Numbered from the stretch's first letter, positions 34,223 through 47,290 are shown. The stretch: DNA of 64,000 bases from Larix kaempferi (GCA_027924585.1 BSBM01000442.1:7254001-7318000); one strand, 5' to 3'. Numbers and translations are program-made. The notes: generated by a model not told the origin, from the letters alone.

Positions 34223-37200
34223 TCCACACAAATTTTCCTCAGCAAGTGATAAATTCGCCCATCATTGTTTTAAAATGTCCCAACACTATAAAATCATCCA
34301 TAAATTGATAAATAACAACCCCATGCACTTCTAAATTCACCCAGTAATGAGAATAATGCCCCATGCACTTCTAAATTCACCCAGTGATGAGAAAAACGCC
34401 CCATGCACTTCTAAATTCACCCAGTGATGAGAAAAAGGCCCCATGCACTTTTAAATTCACCCAATGATGAAAAAAATGCCCTAGACACTTCAATACTTGC
34501 CCTAGGCACTTCAAAATTCTCCCAAAGATGATAAAATTGCCCTAAGCACTTCAATATTTTCCCAGGCACTTCTAAATTCTCCCAAGGATGATAAAAAAAT
34601 CCCCATGCACTTCTAAATTGACCCAATGATGATAGAAATGCACCATGTACTTCAATACTTGCCTCAACCACTTCAAAATTCTCCCAACGATGATAAAAAC
34701 ACCTGAACACTTCAATATTTTCCCCAAGCACTTCAATATTTTCCCCAGACACTTCAAAATTCTCCTAGCAAAGATAAAAATGCCCCCATCCACTTCCATG
34801 ATTTCTTGGGCACTTCATTACTTTCCCCAAGCACTTCATTAATTTTCCTAGACACTTCAAAATTCATCCAATGATGATAAAGATGCCCTATGCACTTCAA
34901 TAGTTTCCCTAGGCAAGGGAGAAAAACACCCGACAATGATATAATCACCCAAGCAATCACAAAAATGCCTCAATCCACACAAATTTTCCCCAACAAGTGA
35001 TAACTTTGCCCATCACTATTTTAAAACGTCCCAACACTATAAAAGCATTCATACATTGATCAATAACAACCCCAAGCACTTCTAAATTCACGCAATGAGG
35101 AGAAAAACGACCCATGCACTTCTAAATTCACCCGGTGATGAGAAAAATGCCTCATGCACTTCTAAATTCACCTAATGACGAGAAAAACACCTCGGGCACT
35201 TAAATACTTGCCTCAAGCACGTCAAAATTCTTCGAAAGATGGTAAAATTGCCCTAAGAACTTCAATATTTTTCGAGGCACTTCTAAATTCTCCCAAGGAT
35301 GATAAAAAATCCCCATGCACTTCAATATTTTCTCAAAGCACTTCAAAATTCCCCCAAGTCACTTCAATACTTGCCACATGCACTTCTAAATTGACCCAAT
35401 GATGGTAGAAACACCCCATGCACTTCAATACTTGCCTCGACCACTTCAAAATTCTCCCAACGATGATAAAAACAACCATACACTTCATTATTTCCCCCAA
35501 GCACTTCAAAATTCTCGCAGTGAAGATAAAAACACCCCCATCCACTTCTAAATTCACCCAGTGATGAGAAAAATTCACCATGCACTTTTAAATCCACCCG
35601 GTGATGAGAAAAACGCCCCATGCACTTCTAAATCCACTCGGTGATGAGAAAAACACCCCATGCACTTCTAAATTCACCCAGTGAGGAGAAAAATGCCCTA
35701 GGCACTTCAATACTTGCTTTGGGCACTTACACTTCAAAATTCTCCCTGAGATGATAAAAATTCCCTAAGCACTTCAGTATTTTTCGAAGTACTTCAAAAT
35801 TCTCCCAAGGATGATAAAACTCCCCATGCACTTCAATATTTTCCCCAAGCACTTCAAAATTCCCCCAAGGCACTTCAATGCACTTTTAAATTCACCCAGT
35901 GATGAAAAAATGCCATGCGCACTTCAATACTTTCCTCGACCACTTTGAAATTCTCCCAACGATGATAAAAACACCCATACACTTCAATATTTTCCCTAGG
36001 CACTTCAAAATTCTTGCGGCGAAGATTAAAACGCCCCCATCCACTTCCATGTTTTCCTAGGAACTTCATTAATTTCCCTAGACACTTCAAAATCCATCCA
36101 ATGATGATAAAGATGCCCTAGGCAAGGGAGAAAAACACCCGACAATGATATAATTACCCAGGCAATCACAAAAATGCCTCAATCCACACAAATTTACCTC
36201 AACAAGTGAAAACTTTGTGCATCAGTGTTTTAAAACACCCGAACACTATAAAAGCATCCATACATTGATAAACAACAATCGTAGGCACTTCTAAATTCAC
36301 CTAGTGAAGAGAAAAATGCCCCATGCACTTCTAAATTCACCAAGTGACAAGAAAAATGCCCCATGCACTTCAATACTTGCCCCAAGCACTTCAAAATTCT
36401 CCGAAAGATAATAAAAATTCCCTAAGCACTTCAATATTTTCCCAGGCACTTCAAAATTCTCCCAAGGATGATAAAAACTCCCCACGCACTTCAATATTTT
36501 CCCCAAGCACTTCAAAATTCCCCCAAGGCACTTCAATACTTGCTCCATGCACTTCTAAATTCACCCAGTGATGAGAAAAATGCCTTGCGCACTTCAATAC
36601 TTTCCTCAGCCACTTCAAAATTCTCCCAACAATGATAAAAACACCCATACACTTCAATATTTTCCTTGGGCACTTCAAAATTCTCGCGGCGAAGATAAAA
36701 ACGCCCCCATCCACTTCCATGTTAACCTAGGCACTTCATTACTTGCCCTAGACAATTCAAAATTCTTCCAATAATGATAAAGATGCCCTGGGCACTTCAA
36801 TACTTTCCCTAGGCAAGGGAGAAAAACACTCGACAATGATATAATCACCTAGGCAAACACAAAAATGCCTCAATCCACACAAATTTACCTCGGCAAGTGA
36901 TAACTTTGCCCATCACTGTTTTAAAATGTCCCAGCACTATAAAAGCATCCATATATTGATAAACAACAACCCCATGCACATCTAAATTCACCTAGTGATG
37001 AGAAAAATGCCCCATTTACTTCTAAATTCACCAAGTGACAAGAAAAATGCCCCATGCACTTCAATACTTGCCCCGGGCACTTCAAAATTCTCCGAAAGAT
37101 GATAAAAATTCCCTAAGCACTTCAATATTTCCCCATGCACTTCTAAATTATCCCAACGATGATAAAAACTCCCCATGCATTTCAATATTTTCCCCAAGCA

Positions 37201-37745
37201 CTTCAAAATCCCCCCTAGGCACTTCAATACATGCACCATGCACTTCTAAATTGAACCAATGATGATAGAAACACCCCATGCACTTCAATACTTGCCTCAG
37301 GCACTTCAAAATTCTCCCAACGATGATAAAAATGCCCATACACTTCAATATTTTCCCCACGCACTTCAAAATTGTACCCAGGCACTTCAATACTTGTCCC
37401 ATACACTTCTACATTGACCCAATGATGATAGAAACGCCCCATGCACTTCCATACTTGCCTTGGCCACTTCAAAATTCTCCCAACGATGATAAAAATGCCC
37501 AGACACTTCAATATTTGCCCCAGGCACTTCAATATTCTCACAATGAAGATAAAAATGCCCCCATCCACTTCCATATTTTCCCAGGCACTTCATTGCTTGC
37601 CCTAGACACTTCAAAATTCGTCTAATGATGATAAAGATGCCCTAGGCAAGGGAGAAAAACACCCAACAATGATATAATCACCCAAGCAATCACAAAAATG
37701 TCCCAATCCACACAAATTTGCCTCGGCATGTGATAACTTTGAAAT
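34223..37745. repeat. Higher-order tandem repeat array
   Basis: The basic unit of about 40-50 bp is a variant of caatgatgataaaaatgcccCATGCACTTCAATA. It alternates between CACTTCAAAATTCTCCCAA, CACTTCTAAATTCACCCAG and CACTTCAATATTTTCCCC types. A larger marker segment (a CAAGGGAGAAAAACACC part, then CCACACAAATTT, then ACTATAAAAGCATCC) recurs near 34225, 34975, 36185, 36875 and 37705. This defines higher-order units of about 0.7-1.2 kb. The minus strand stays open for up to about 116 codons in places because the repeat lacks stops there. I do not regard those frames as genes. Confidence 0.88.
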
Positions 37746-40700
37746 GTACTCATATTTTTCTTATTTAGTTGTTGCAATAACAATTCCACTATTAAGGTAT
37801 ATCCAAGGCATGAAGGATGGGTTTAGGTCAAAAGACAAATGTTCTGAAGGCGTCTTTGGTAACTTAAACGATCAATTCATTCAAATCGACTTCCATGTTG
37901 AGTTCTCCCATTGGTTATTTTAAAATTACTATAGCAATCTATTGTTGCATACTTTCGAAGTTCATAGTTGTTCACCCATGATCGAAAACTTGTATTAATA
38001 CCATGGATCAAGAATAGCACTTATATAAATACTGGAGTGCCCATGAGTAAAACTATATTCTTTCACATATATAAGGGTGTTGTCATTGGCACCATGTCCT
38101 ATATATCTACATGTGTCAGAATGTTTGTGTGTTCACTCAACAAAGCCATCATCATGCCTACAATGTAAACATAGAGAAGAGCATATAAAGTTGCAAATTT
38201 AATAATTCATGTAACAATATTATTAAAAATAATTCTAATAATGAACTAAAAATTCATTGTGTGTTTGCAGGTGTCTCCCTGCTGGTTTCCTTCAAGGGCA
38301 TGAGTTAAGAATGCTTGTAGAAATGGGGCCAATCCTATGTAACCACTATTCTAATGGTGAAATATGATTTTATCTTCAGACACATGTTTCATTGTGTTGA
38401 TATTTATATTGGCGGAAATTGAAAAGCTTAACAAGATGTCACTGCTAAGCCTCACTCACTACCAAGGACAAAATTTCATAGGTCTGCAACAATCTTGAGA
38501 GATAATTGTGTGTGCAAACATGGTCTGCTAGGATTCAAAGCATTCTAAATGTCTCTATCTGTAGATGGCCATGTAAGTATTCTTGTGTCTAGATCATATA
38601 AGAAGCATAACATAAGACAACTCGAATCTTCACGGAACTCAGAAGTGTGTGCAATAATCAAATTTGTAATTGAAGAGACATGAGAGGGATAGAGTGCATT
38701 GTTGCAATGGCATAGTGACGGATGGGAGGGGTTGAATCTTACCTATGTCTTAGAAATTCATCATGCAAAAAGTATTGAAACTAAACTCATAATTTTGGTT
38801 TGAGGCCTTACTTTAGGCAAAAAAATTAAAAAGGTAATCACGTAGGTTTACCATTTTGATAACCATGATGGGGTTCATCTTCCAAAATACTCAGTAGGAC
38901 AACCTGCTTTTGGAACTTAGCAGTGTAATCTTGGACAATTTTCTCTTTACAATGTCTAAGGCACTACCATTGGATTTGTTGCTCCCTTTAATACCTAGCC
39001 GGGTAGAATTTTCTTGTCGGAAAAACCTTTACCTCATTCTAATGCGTAACATGTGCTCTTTTTTTCTATTGTGTATGCTAACAATGGTGTTCCCACCATA
39101 GGAGGGCATGTTGTGGCATTTTCAAGCATGCAAAGTTAATCTTTTGCACATCACAATATATGTGATAACTGAAATAAACCTCAAGTTGCCTGAACATGTT
39201 ATTATGTTTATCAACATGCATTTACTCATCAAATGGTTGACTTCTTTGTCTCCATTTTTCTTGGGGATTCTCCCTCCAAGTGATACCATTTTCTAATGTT
39301 AACCATCCACTTCTAGGATTGTATAATGATCTGGAACCAAATTATCTGTCCTCTCGCACCTAGTAACACATAGACTATAATAGGGGACCAAAATGCTAAC
39401 TAGTATTGAGGGAATGTGTAGAAAACAGGACAAATCCATTTATATACATAGTACATAGTCCATTTTGTTCAAGGAGTTTGATCATCATCAAGAGAATATG
39501 AAACCTTAGTAGAGTAGTTTTGATAGCATAGGAGAAGTGAGGTCATTTCCTTATGGATGAAGATTTTTTTGGCATGAGTGGAGGAATTCCCTTGACCTGG
39601 GATGTCCATAACCTCCTTTTTAGTATGAAACATATATTGGTAAACACAAGGAAATGAATATATACCAGTCAAGCACCCTTTCATCTAAAACCAGTAAATA
39701 AATCACATACATGATCAAATACTAGCTTTAAAGATTGAACATACAAGTAATACCGGACGACTACACATTAGACTTTCAAAATGTGCCCAACATGATATTG
39801 TCAAGCTTACTTGATTGCATTTTACAATTAATTTTTATGAAGGACATTTTATGGGAATCACTAATTTTTCTTCTTGGAATGGCTTAGAGCTATATCAGTA
39901 GCTCTGGGTACAGACAGTAATCAGACAGTAATCAACCAGGGGAAACATACCCCGAATAAAGTTGTTTCTAAAATGGACCTGGGACTATGTAGAATGAATA
40001 CGTTTTTTGTGAATCTCATAATTTTGGGAAGTATGATGTCTTTCAGTATCAGAAACCCTTGTTATAAAGTCTAATGCAAAAGCCAGAAAATGAATACCAC
40101 TAAGCTGTAAACAAGAATACAAATCCAATTTCGAAAAGAGCAAACAGTTGGCTGAGCATTAAATCGTATCATAGCCATAACAATCTACAACTATTGGCAT
40201 ATATAGAAGCCTCTATACAAAGAAGAAAGGTGACCAAAGTATTATATCAGAATACACTTATTGTAACTGTCTAGGCAAACTGATTGTTTCGAAAGGAAAC
40301 ATCAATATTTTATTATTTTTTAATAACCAGCAAATACTCACAAATATGCAACTAGCGTAAATGCCAAACAAAATACATTCGTAAATTGGACATCGACTAC
40401 CATACAATATATTTTTAAACAAAACCAGAAATGCAACTCAGCACTCAACTCAAGTGCATCAAGAGATGGATGGGCAATGTTTATGTTGTTATTGTGCTCC
40501 TGAAATACTCAGATCAATCAAAAAATAAAAACCAAAATTCAAGATGTTGATTATGACCCGCAAATCTAAAATGATGGTACATTTGATGCATTTCAAGACA
40601 GATCGTCTAAACAACAAAATAACAACAGAACTTGGAAAGCAGAAGGAAGAAACAAGGGAGAACCTAGGAAACAATCTTGGAGCTAGTTTGGCAACAATAG

Positions 40701-42040
40701 GTAGAGGCTGCAGGTCCCAATCATTCTCCATAGAAGGATGATATACTTGACAACACAGGTATGTTTCACACGTCGAAATCCCAATCATCCATAGTGGATC
40801 AGTTCCCCCATATCAAGCTAACAATTGGCTCAATTTCATAACAACTTGTTGCACAGAAGATGATACTGACAACCCTATCGGTGCTCCTCCTTCCTTGGGA
40901 TGCTCTACAAGCCACTTTAAATTGTTAATTGTTAATTGAAGCAGTTAATTGTTTCCTTCTAGCTCTAGGGGAAGAGCCATTACTAGAGTGATTACCTTTC
41001 AAGACAAATTTAGCAAAGAAAAGCATGAAAAGAGCAAATTTAGCGATGAACCTCAAGTGTTTTATTGACTAAATGATCTTGTATCTGTTTCTGATGTTTT
41101 GTGCAAGTAAATGTCAAGTCCAACTAGGGGAATCCAAACCATCTTCCAAGTGTAAGTAATAAAAACCTGGCTACAAAGATGACTTAAAACATTGTCAATA
41201 CTCTCTATCCTTCCAATGGTTGACCTATTATTGCTTTATCAACTATCTGAACATGGTACTGCTCATCACTACTAGAAGTCCACTTTAAAAATCCCAACAA
41301 TTATCACTACTGATTATGACCATGAATGGTTATATTGACAGTAAATCTCTCAAGCCATTACTTGATAACATACGATATAAAAGTTGAGTGGTTAAAAATC
41401 AAAACTGTATATCTAAAGGTCAACAACATTCATGAGAATCAGCCAAAATGATCAAGCAAAATAAGAATCTATAGTGGAATGGAGTTATCTCTTTCTGTGA
41501 GATTATAAACTAAGCAACAAATTAAAATATCTGATAAAAAAGGATAAAAAGCATGATAGCACATCTTAAGGCTATCACAAAATTCATGGGCACAAAAGAA
41601 AGTATGAGTATGACATCATAACTCCCTAAACAAAATCCAAGGAGAATATTTTTCAAGAAACTCATAGCATGTTGTTATCATCTGGATACCTCAGGGCATG
41701 TATGCATCATATGAATCTAACAAAAAACTACAAAACACAATTACCATCCGTGCTTATTCAAAATATATTTCATTGTGTGTAGCTTTTGCACAACTGGGAT
41801 AATAATCAAAACTCTGCCAACTTCATCTAAGCAAAGTGCAGAGTTCATTTCACTAATTTAACAAAACTGTGGAGACAGTGATAGATGGAATGGAAATATT
41901 AGCTGCTTTACCAGATCACAACATATTAAAGGATAAAATTGAATTCACAAAGGCCTCTGCAAATTACTAAAAGAAACTAAATTCTAGAATGGAAAAAAAT
42001 TATACTAAAGGTTATAACTTTGACCTCAAAATTGAGAGGA
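37746..42040. other. hAT interior without recognised coding sequence
   Basis: AT-rich, probably intronic or intergenic DNA of the captured loci. It contains the first copy of a 248-bp direct repeat (39985-40232). I recognise no transposase fragment. Confidence 0.45.
39985..40232 (+). repeat. Direct repeat copy 1, about 248 bp
   Basis: Starts TATGTAGAATGAATACG and is collinear with 44878-45124, with scattered differences. The copies flank the vWA/aminotransferase segment. Confidence 0.85.
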
Positions 42041-42047
42041 ACCATCA

Positions 42048-43200
42048 TCAGATTAAATTTGCAACATTAGGCTTCAGACTAGTCGCTATATTCTCAAAGC
42101 TTTGTGCTAGCTTCACTTCATCAATACAATGTTGAAAAGATCCATTACCAAGTCCTACAATTTTCTCCAAAATAGTAAATGTAGGATTTGTTCCAAACAT
42201 GATTGTATGGAATATCATCCCTGGTTTTATCGTCTTCAGTTTATTCACAAACTTAAGAGGATCTCTCCTATCAGTGTTTCCACCATCACTCAAAAATATA
42301 ACTATTGGATTCTTCTTGGCCACATTAGGATGACTAGATCGTTGATAAATTATCGCTCCTACCAGTTTCAGACCAGAAGAATAATTGGTTCCCCTTGCTG
42401 TAACATATTGAAGAATCTTGTCCACTATATGTTCCTTCATCTCTTGCATTTCTAGAGAAAGTATTGTTATCTTGTCAAATAGAACCACAAATAAAGAATC
42501 AAAACTAGTAGTTCTATGCCGAGTAGTAATGAATTGAACAATAACTGCACACACGCAGCCCAACCTACAATTGTGTCAAGATATAAATTTGGCCATGGTT
42601 GGTTTTATATCAATATTGGACATTGAACTAGACTTGTCAATAACAAAAACCACATGATGCGCTATGTTCTTGGAATGGTCATAGACAAAAACATGACCAT
42701 CTACAGTTATATGACGTGTATAGGATGCCATTTAGGTATTCCTTTTCATTGGAGAATGCCATAATTTCTCTGTGTAATAAGACCTCGAGGAACTAGCATC
42801 AATTTCATTATGCTCTTCTAACTTGCAAAGATGATTACATAGGGCAAACTCCTTTTGATCCTCTTCAATACAATGATCTTCAAACCGCATTTGCTTCCAA
42901 TAATTCTGATGGGTAAGCTCATCTTTAGGCTTATACTCATTAGGGCCATATTTTCTTGTCTCATGCCGAGAGCCATCATAGATGTGACTTGTGCAATTTT
43001 CATTCATAGCACAGTAAATCAAATGAATGTGTCCCCGACCTTGTGCTTTACAATGCATGTTAGACATCTCTACCATAAAAAATTCCCCCCAAGTATATTT
43101 CCTACCTTGGATATCAAATTCTTCTTGATTTGATGCAAAATTGACACTCCTCATGTTCCCATGAGTTGTATTATGTAAACCAGAATGATTGATGGGTCGT
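42048..43200 (-). pseudogene. vWA-domain part of a captured Cys-rich/vWA gene
   Basis: The minus strand reads ITVDGHVFVYDHSKNIAHH and VVFVIDKSSSMSN near 42620-42700. This gives the DxSxS metal-binding motif of a von Willebrand factor A domain. Further on are GTNYSSGLKLVGAII and IVIFLSDGGNTD (near 42265-42400) and a C-terminal FTILEKIVGLGNGSFQHC segment, ending at 42048. Upstream, 42732-43154 holds a Cys/His-containing region. The break near 42560-42600 contains stops, and a stop at 42732-42734 precedes the vWA start. The vWA fold binds partners through a divalent metal. The copy is a pseudogene inside the hAT element. Confidence 0.8.
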
Positions 43201-43299
43201 TGACAAAAATACCCACAAGATTGACATTTAACCTTTACAATAATGCATAATGTCTGGATTTAGTGTGTGAAGATGCACACCATCATGGCATCTTTTAAA

Positions 43300-44346
43300 A
43301 GGTGGATGCAAATGCAACAATCCTTTTGCAGACCAATTTGTTCAGAGACGTGTTCATACTCAAACGAACCTCTTCTACCCTGAAATGAGCATGTCTATCT
43401 TACAAGTTCAGTGAAAATTTCACAAATGCCATTTTCTTCACATTTCTTATGACAAGAATGCTCATTACCAGAGATGCTCATCACTTTTCAATTCATGGAA
43501 GTGATCTTTGTAACTGCAGCTTCTGGGACACCCCTCCATGATGCATTTTTTGGGATAATATCTTTCATGACAAGCATGTTTTCCATGATCCCCAAGCTCA
43601 ATTTGTATCACATAAGGATTTTTGCAGCTTGGAAGAGAACACTCCATCTTGCACATGTGCTATGGTGAATTGCACTTATGAATACCTTCATGTCCAACCT
43701 TCATGCAACAAGATTTGTGCAATTGGATGATCTGTCAAAGAAAGAACAGATATCCATACATGTATGATTTTTCTTTTTGCCATCATGATTCCAATCATGA
43801 CCTACCAAATTTTGACATTCCTCCACTTCATTTCCTTGATCTAATTCAAGATAACAATATGTGCACTTCTCAACACAAACATGGTTACTCATACAAGAGT
43901 AATCAGAGGAATTGTATTTCTCTATAACACATCGCCAAAAACATACAAAACACTTACAACCACATACAGAAAGCCCCTGCTTCAATTCTGCTAGGGCTAA
44001 AACTGCCTCCAGTTGCAACTTTTGTACATCATTACTGCTATAAAATTCGGAAGTGTTGTTGCAAATCCACTATTGAACACGATCATGTCATCTCTCTATC
44101 AATGCCTCTAAGAAGTACTGAAATTTAGAGTGCCATAGATCACCATTTTTACCTATTCTTTCCAAGACACTTTCTAGTCTTGACCTAAGATAACAAATTT
44201 TTTTATCATTTGATGTAGTTTCATCCAGAGCTGCAAGCTCCAAGCTAGTGTCCTACAAATCAATGAAGAGATCCCCAATTTCTATTGGAGCATCACCTAC
44301 CACTTGGTTGTATCAAGTCATAAAACCAGATTTCAATTCCATTGTG
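43300..44346 (-). pseudogene. Cys/His-rich region of the captured vWA gene
   Basis: The minus-strand frames give an alpha-helical part (TSNDKKICYLRSRLESVLER, then FQYFLEALIER near 44090-44200). Dense Cys/His motifs follow: VCGCKCFVCFWRC, CVEKCTYCYLEL, HTCMDICSFF near 43745-43985 and CSLPSCKNPY, KKCIMEGCPRSC near 43490-43645. This is like zinc-binding arrays seen before vWA domains in large plant and protist proteins. At least four in-frame stops are TAG or TGA at likely Gln, Arg or Trp positions. It is collinear with the vWA part, so both come from one gene. Confidence 0.65.
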
Positions 44347-44530
44347 TGCAAAGAAGTTTCATAAACTGTAAATCCTGGTCATGGTAGGAGTATATTTGAG
44401 CCTTTTGTAGCCAATACTGTCACGCACACTTGTATAGCTTGTGAGCAGCCAACTGTAAGGTACACATCATTAGTAGTAAGCTTATAAGGTAGGCATGAGG
44501 AAACATACTCTGCAACATCACTGGAAAAAG
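44347..44530 (-). pseudogene. Tyrosine-aminotransferase-like exon fragment
   Basis: The minus strand reads SSDVAEYVSSCLPYKL, then TTNDVYLTVGCSQAIQV, then VLATKGSNILLP, a stop, and PGFTVYE. This is the conserved N-terminal segment of plant tyrosine (TAT-type, class I PLP) aminotransferases, whose typical wording is DVYLTxGCxQAI...PGANILLPRPGFPxYE. The stop is TGA where Arg (CGA) is expected. Downstream, the same frame runs into the Cys-rich gene instead of the rest of the aminotransferase, so it is a chimera. Only part of the cofactor-binding region is present, and no activity is possible. Confidence 0.8.
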
Positions 44531-44877
44531 GAAAGCTCCATTATGGTAGGGACATAACCAAATGTATGTACACACTACAAACAGAAATAGGAAAAAGTAG
44601 TTAAATCCATGAAATTAGCAGCATCCCTATTTCCCTAATCCATAAAACAATTGTGCATTTTGTAGGAGATTAGTTATGTCCCATCTTCATTTAAACACAA
44701 TAAATGGAAGACAATTAGTTATGACTGTTAGATTTTGTGCAACATTTGTTGAACTGTAAATTAGACCAACAAACTCTGCATTGTTCTATTTTGGTGCCTA
44801 TGATGAAGCTAGCATGTTTCCCATGAATGTTTCAAAATACTGAATAATCCCAAATCACTACATGGATTTGGGATAGG

Positions 44878-45124
44878 TATGTAGAATGAATACGTTTTTT
44901 GTGAACCTCATAATTTTATGAAGTATGATGCCTTTTGGTATCAGAAATCATCCTTATAAAGTCTAATGCAAAAGCCAGAAAATGAATACCACTAAGCTGT
45001 AAACAAGAAGACAAATCCAATTTCAAAAAGAGCAATCAGTTGGCTAAGCATTAAATCCTAAGATATCCATAACAATCTACGACTATTAGCATAGATAGAA
45101 GACTCTATGCAAAGCAGAAAGGTG
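44878..45124 (+). repeat. Direct repeat copy 2, about 247 bp
   Basis: Collinear with 39985-40232, including gtctaatgcaaaagccagaa and aatgaataccactaagctgt. Similarity seems to extend weakly upstream. Confidence 0.85.
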
Positions 45125-45990
45125 GCTATGGAACCTAAGAAACACACATTACATTTACTTCATCTTCTAGGTTCAGTGTTTCCTGCCAAAGCAACTGACA
45201 ACTGCCCGCAAACGAAAGTGAAGAGTTACAGGAACAATTGCCTCAGTGACACAATGAATAACAAATTCACTCCAACACTCATCTTTATGGACCATTTAAA
45301 TCTCCTCAGGATTCATCTCTCCAACAAAGGACCTTTAGATCTTCTCGGGAGGACTCATCTCTCCAGCAAAGGACCTAATAGCTCAACTACCTCTGTATTA
45401 CCTGAATTCACCATTCATAATTCAAGAACATTACCATCTACAATAGAAAATTGGCTACATTACATGTCCTTTGCATGTGTACTTACCATCACAATGTCCA
45501 AAGTGACAATTATGAGATTGGAAAAACACCATCCTCTAGATCCATGTTTTGACCCTACCATCCCAGTTTTGTAGCTGCAAATAGCTCCCAACAAAGCGTA
45601 TTTCCTACATTATAATATCCAGTAAATTGTGTTGTATGAATGATATATGTTTACTCAGGGAATCTTGTTCCTCTGTTAGAGGACAATTGGAGTCCAGAAA
45701 TGCTACAAAACTGCTTCTTGGGTTGTTTACTACTTTACAACGACATTGTCATGGTTACAAAAATCAAAGTCATGATGGTTACAATAGCCTACCAGCTACT
45801 TCATATTTCAGATATGGTCTAGTGGCATGCGAGGTCCACCTAAATCTCAACAAGTGCTAGGCAATGTGCATGATTCCTCGATGTTAAAACTAAATTTTGT
45901 ATATTTTGATTAGTAAAATAAACCAAATTCACACCAAACTTAACACAATAATATAATGCATATAAACAGCATTCGAGTACTGTCATAGGT
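45125..45990. other. hAT interior, uncertain content
   Basis: The next exon of the NB-ARC gene would be expected here on the minus strand, but I find no clear match. A 155-codon plus-strand frame (45107-45574) shows no known domain. It contains a direct duplication of a block of about 38 bp with the core ggactcatctctccagcaaa near 45310 and 45353. Confidence 0.4.
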
Positions 45991-45994
45991 ATAC

Positions 45995-46396
45995 CTGCTT
46001 GACTAGATTTTTAGCTGCAGTGCATGGAATTGATCTCTGTCCAAAAGCCCAAAAGAAGAAAAGGGACAGAGCATTAGCATCATCTAACAATGGAAATTGA
46101 TAAAGCTCAATACAGTGTGTTTTGGGGATGGTAGAACAATCTCGAGTTGTAACAAGTGTCTTATATCCTTTCCCTTCAAATAATAGGTTTTCCAAATCTT
46201 CCCTTGACCAGACATCATCCAACACCACCAAAGTTGGTGTGGCTTGCCTCAGTAGCTGCTGCTGTAGCTATGTATGTGCATCCTCGACATTCTGAAATTC
46301 AGGTTTCTTCTTACAAACAATCTTCTCCCACATAGTCTCCAAAATTCCCTTCAATTTTGGGGACTATGAAACAGTGATGAAAATGATATAAGATAT
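45995..46396 (-). pseudogene. NB-ARC exon (kinase-2 to RNBS region) of an RPW8-type NLR
   Basis: The minus strand reads IIFITVS, a TAG, SPKLKGILETMWEKI near 46325-46390, then LVVLDDVWSREDLENLLFEG (Walker B / kinase 2, near 46175-46235), YKTLVTTRD, then IELYQFPLLDDANALSLFFF and AAKNLVKQ. The exon ends at a good splice donor (AG then GTATAC, 45994-45989). Two TAG codons replace expected Gln. This order fits ADR1/NRG1-like helper NLRs, whose NB-ARC domain acts as a nucleotide switch in immunity. The LRR part is not found in the window. Confidence 0.85.
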
Positions 46397-46517
46397 TGTT
46401 TTGGAAAACCCATGGCATGCATAAAGAGTCAAGTTCTCAGATAGAAATTCCATCATCTGTACAAGAATAAGTTCTCAAGTAGTTTTATTGTCAGCAAAAA
46501 CTCTCAAGAACGTGACA

Positions 46518-46775
46518 TTGAAAAGCTACAAGCCTACAACATACTTTCTGCATGTCTGAACCTCACCAAATATGGCCAAATCTTGCAATAGTCAACCAAG
46601 TGTCAACCAAGTTGGATTTAAACTTGTCGAATTACATCAATTTTGACCAATTGAAAAGCTACAACATAATTTCTGCATGTCTCAACCTCACCAAGTATGG
46701 GCAAGTCTTGCAAGACTCAACCGAGTCTCATTTAAACTTGTTGAGTTATAGCTATTTTGACCAATTTGACTAATT
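46518..46775. repeat. Tandem duplication of about 125 bp
   Basis: The block gaaaagctacaa...catgtctgaacctcacc...ttttgaccaatt occurs twice in a row (about 46518-46650 and 46651-46767) inside the putative intron of the NLR fragment. Confidence 0.75.
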
Positions 46776-46869
46776 CTTTCAGTGGCCAGTTTGATTCTTC
46801 TTCTTTTTTGGTGAATCCAAGTCAAACTCGGGAGTGCATGGAAGACTAAGTGGAGTTTGACAACAAACA

Positions 46870-47290
46870 TAAATGGCACAACAGAGTGCAAGCTATTTTG
46901 GATGCATGGGTTTCCTTTTAAATGAAGCTCCCTGCTTGGTTGATGCTGTACAAGGTACTCTCAATTAAAGAAATGCTTCATAAAAGAGGCTTTACAGATG
47001 GAAGTTGCAACTATTGTGGGAATTCAGAAGATGTTGGCCATGTTTCTTGGAGCTGCCTATTTGGTAAGGAGGTCTGGACTTGGTTAGGAGGTGTTTTTAC
47101 ATGTATATTTATGTCACAACTTTACTGGTAGACTGTCCTTTTGGAGATCCTGTGTGCTACCACAAATTTTTCTGGAGTGTTTCACAGGTAATTGGAATGT
47201 TCACTCTCTGAGTCTCTACTATCTATGGTGTAAAAGGAATCCAAAATGTTTGAAGGTTTTCCAAAGAAAAGATAACTGAAATTCATAAAT
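46870..47290 (+). pseudogene. LINE 3' fragment with zf-RVT domain
   Basis: The plus strand reads LPAWLMLYKVLSIKEMLHKR, then GSCNYCGNSEDVGHVSWSC and LFGKEVWTWLGG. This is the zinc-binding region (CxxC...H...C) found after reverse transcriptase in plant L1-type LINE proteins. A TAA interrupts it before the domain, and another stop follows. It lies in the intron of the captured NLR on the opposite strand. Confidence 0.68.

Noticed and set aside
34400-37630. Many open frames of 65-116 codons on both strands in the tandem array
   Set aside because: The repeat unit lacks stops in several frames. Frames start and end at random within the array and no codon bias is visible. I kept them only as a remark.
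40489-40788. 99-codon minus-strand frame in the hAT interior
   Set aside because: The composition is ordinary for AT-rich non-coding DNA and no motif is recognisable.
45107-45574. 155-codon plus-strand frame
   Set aside because: It has no domain, overlaps the end of a 247-bp direct repeat and contains a local duplication. It is probably a chance frame within captured intronic DNA.
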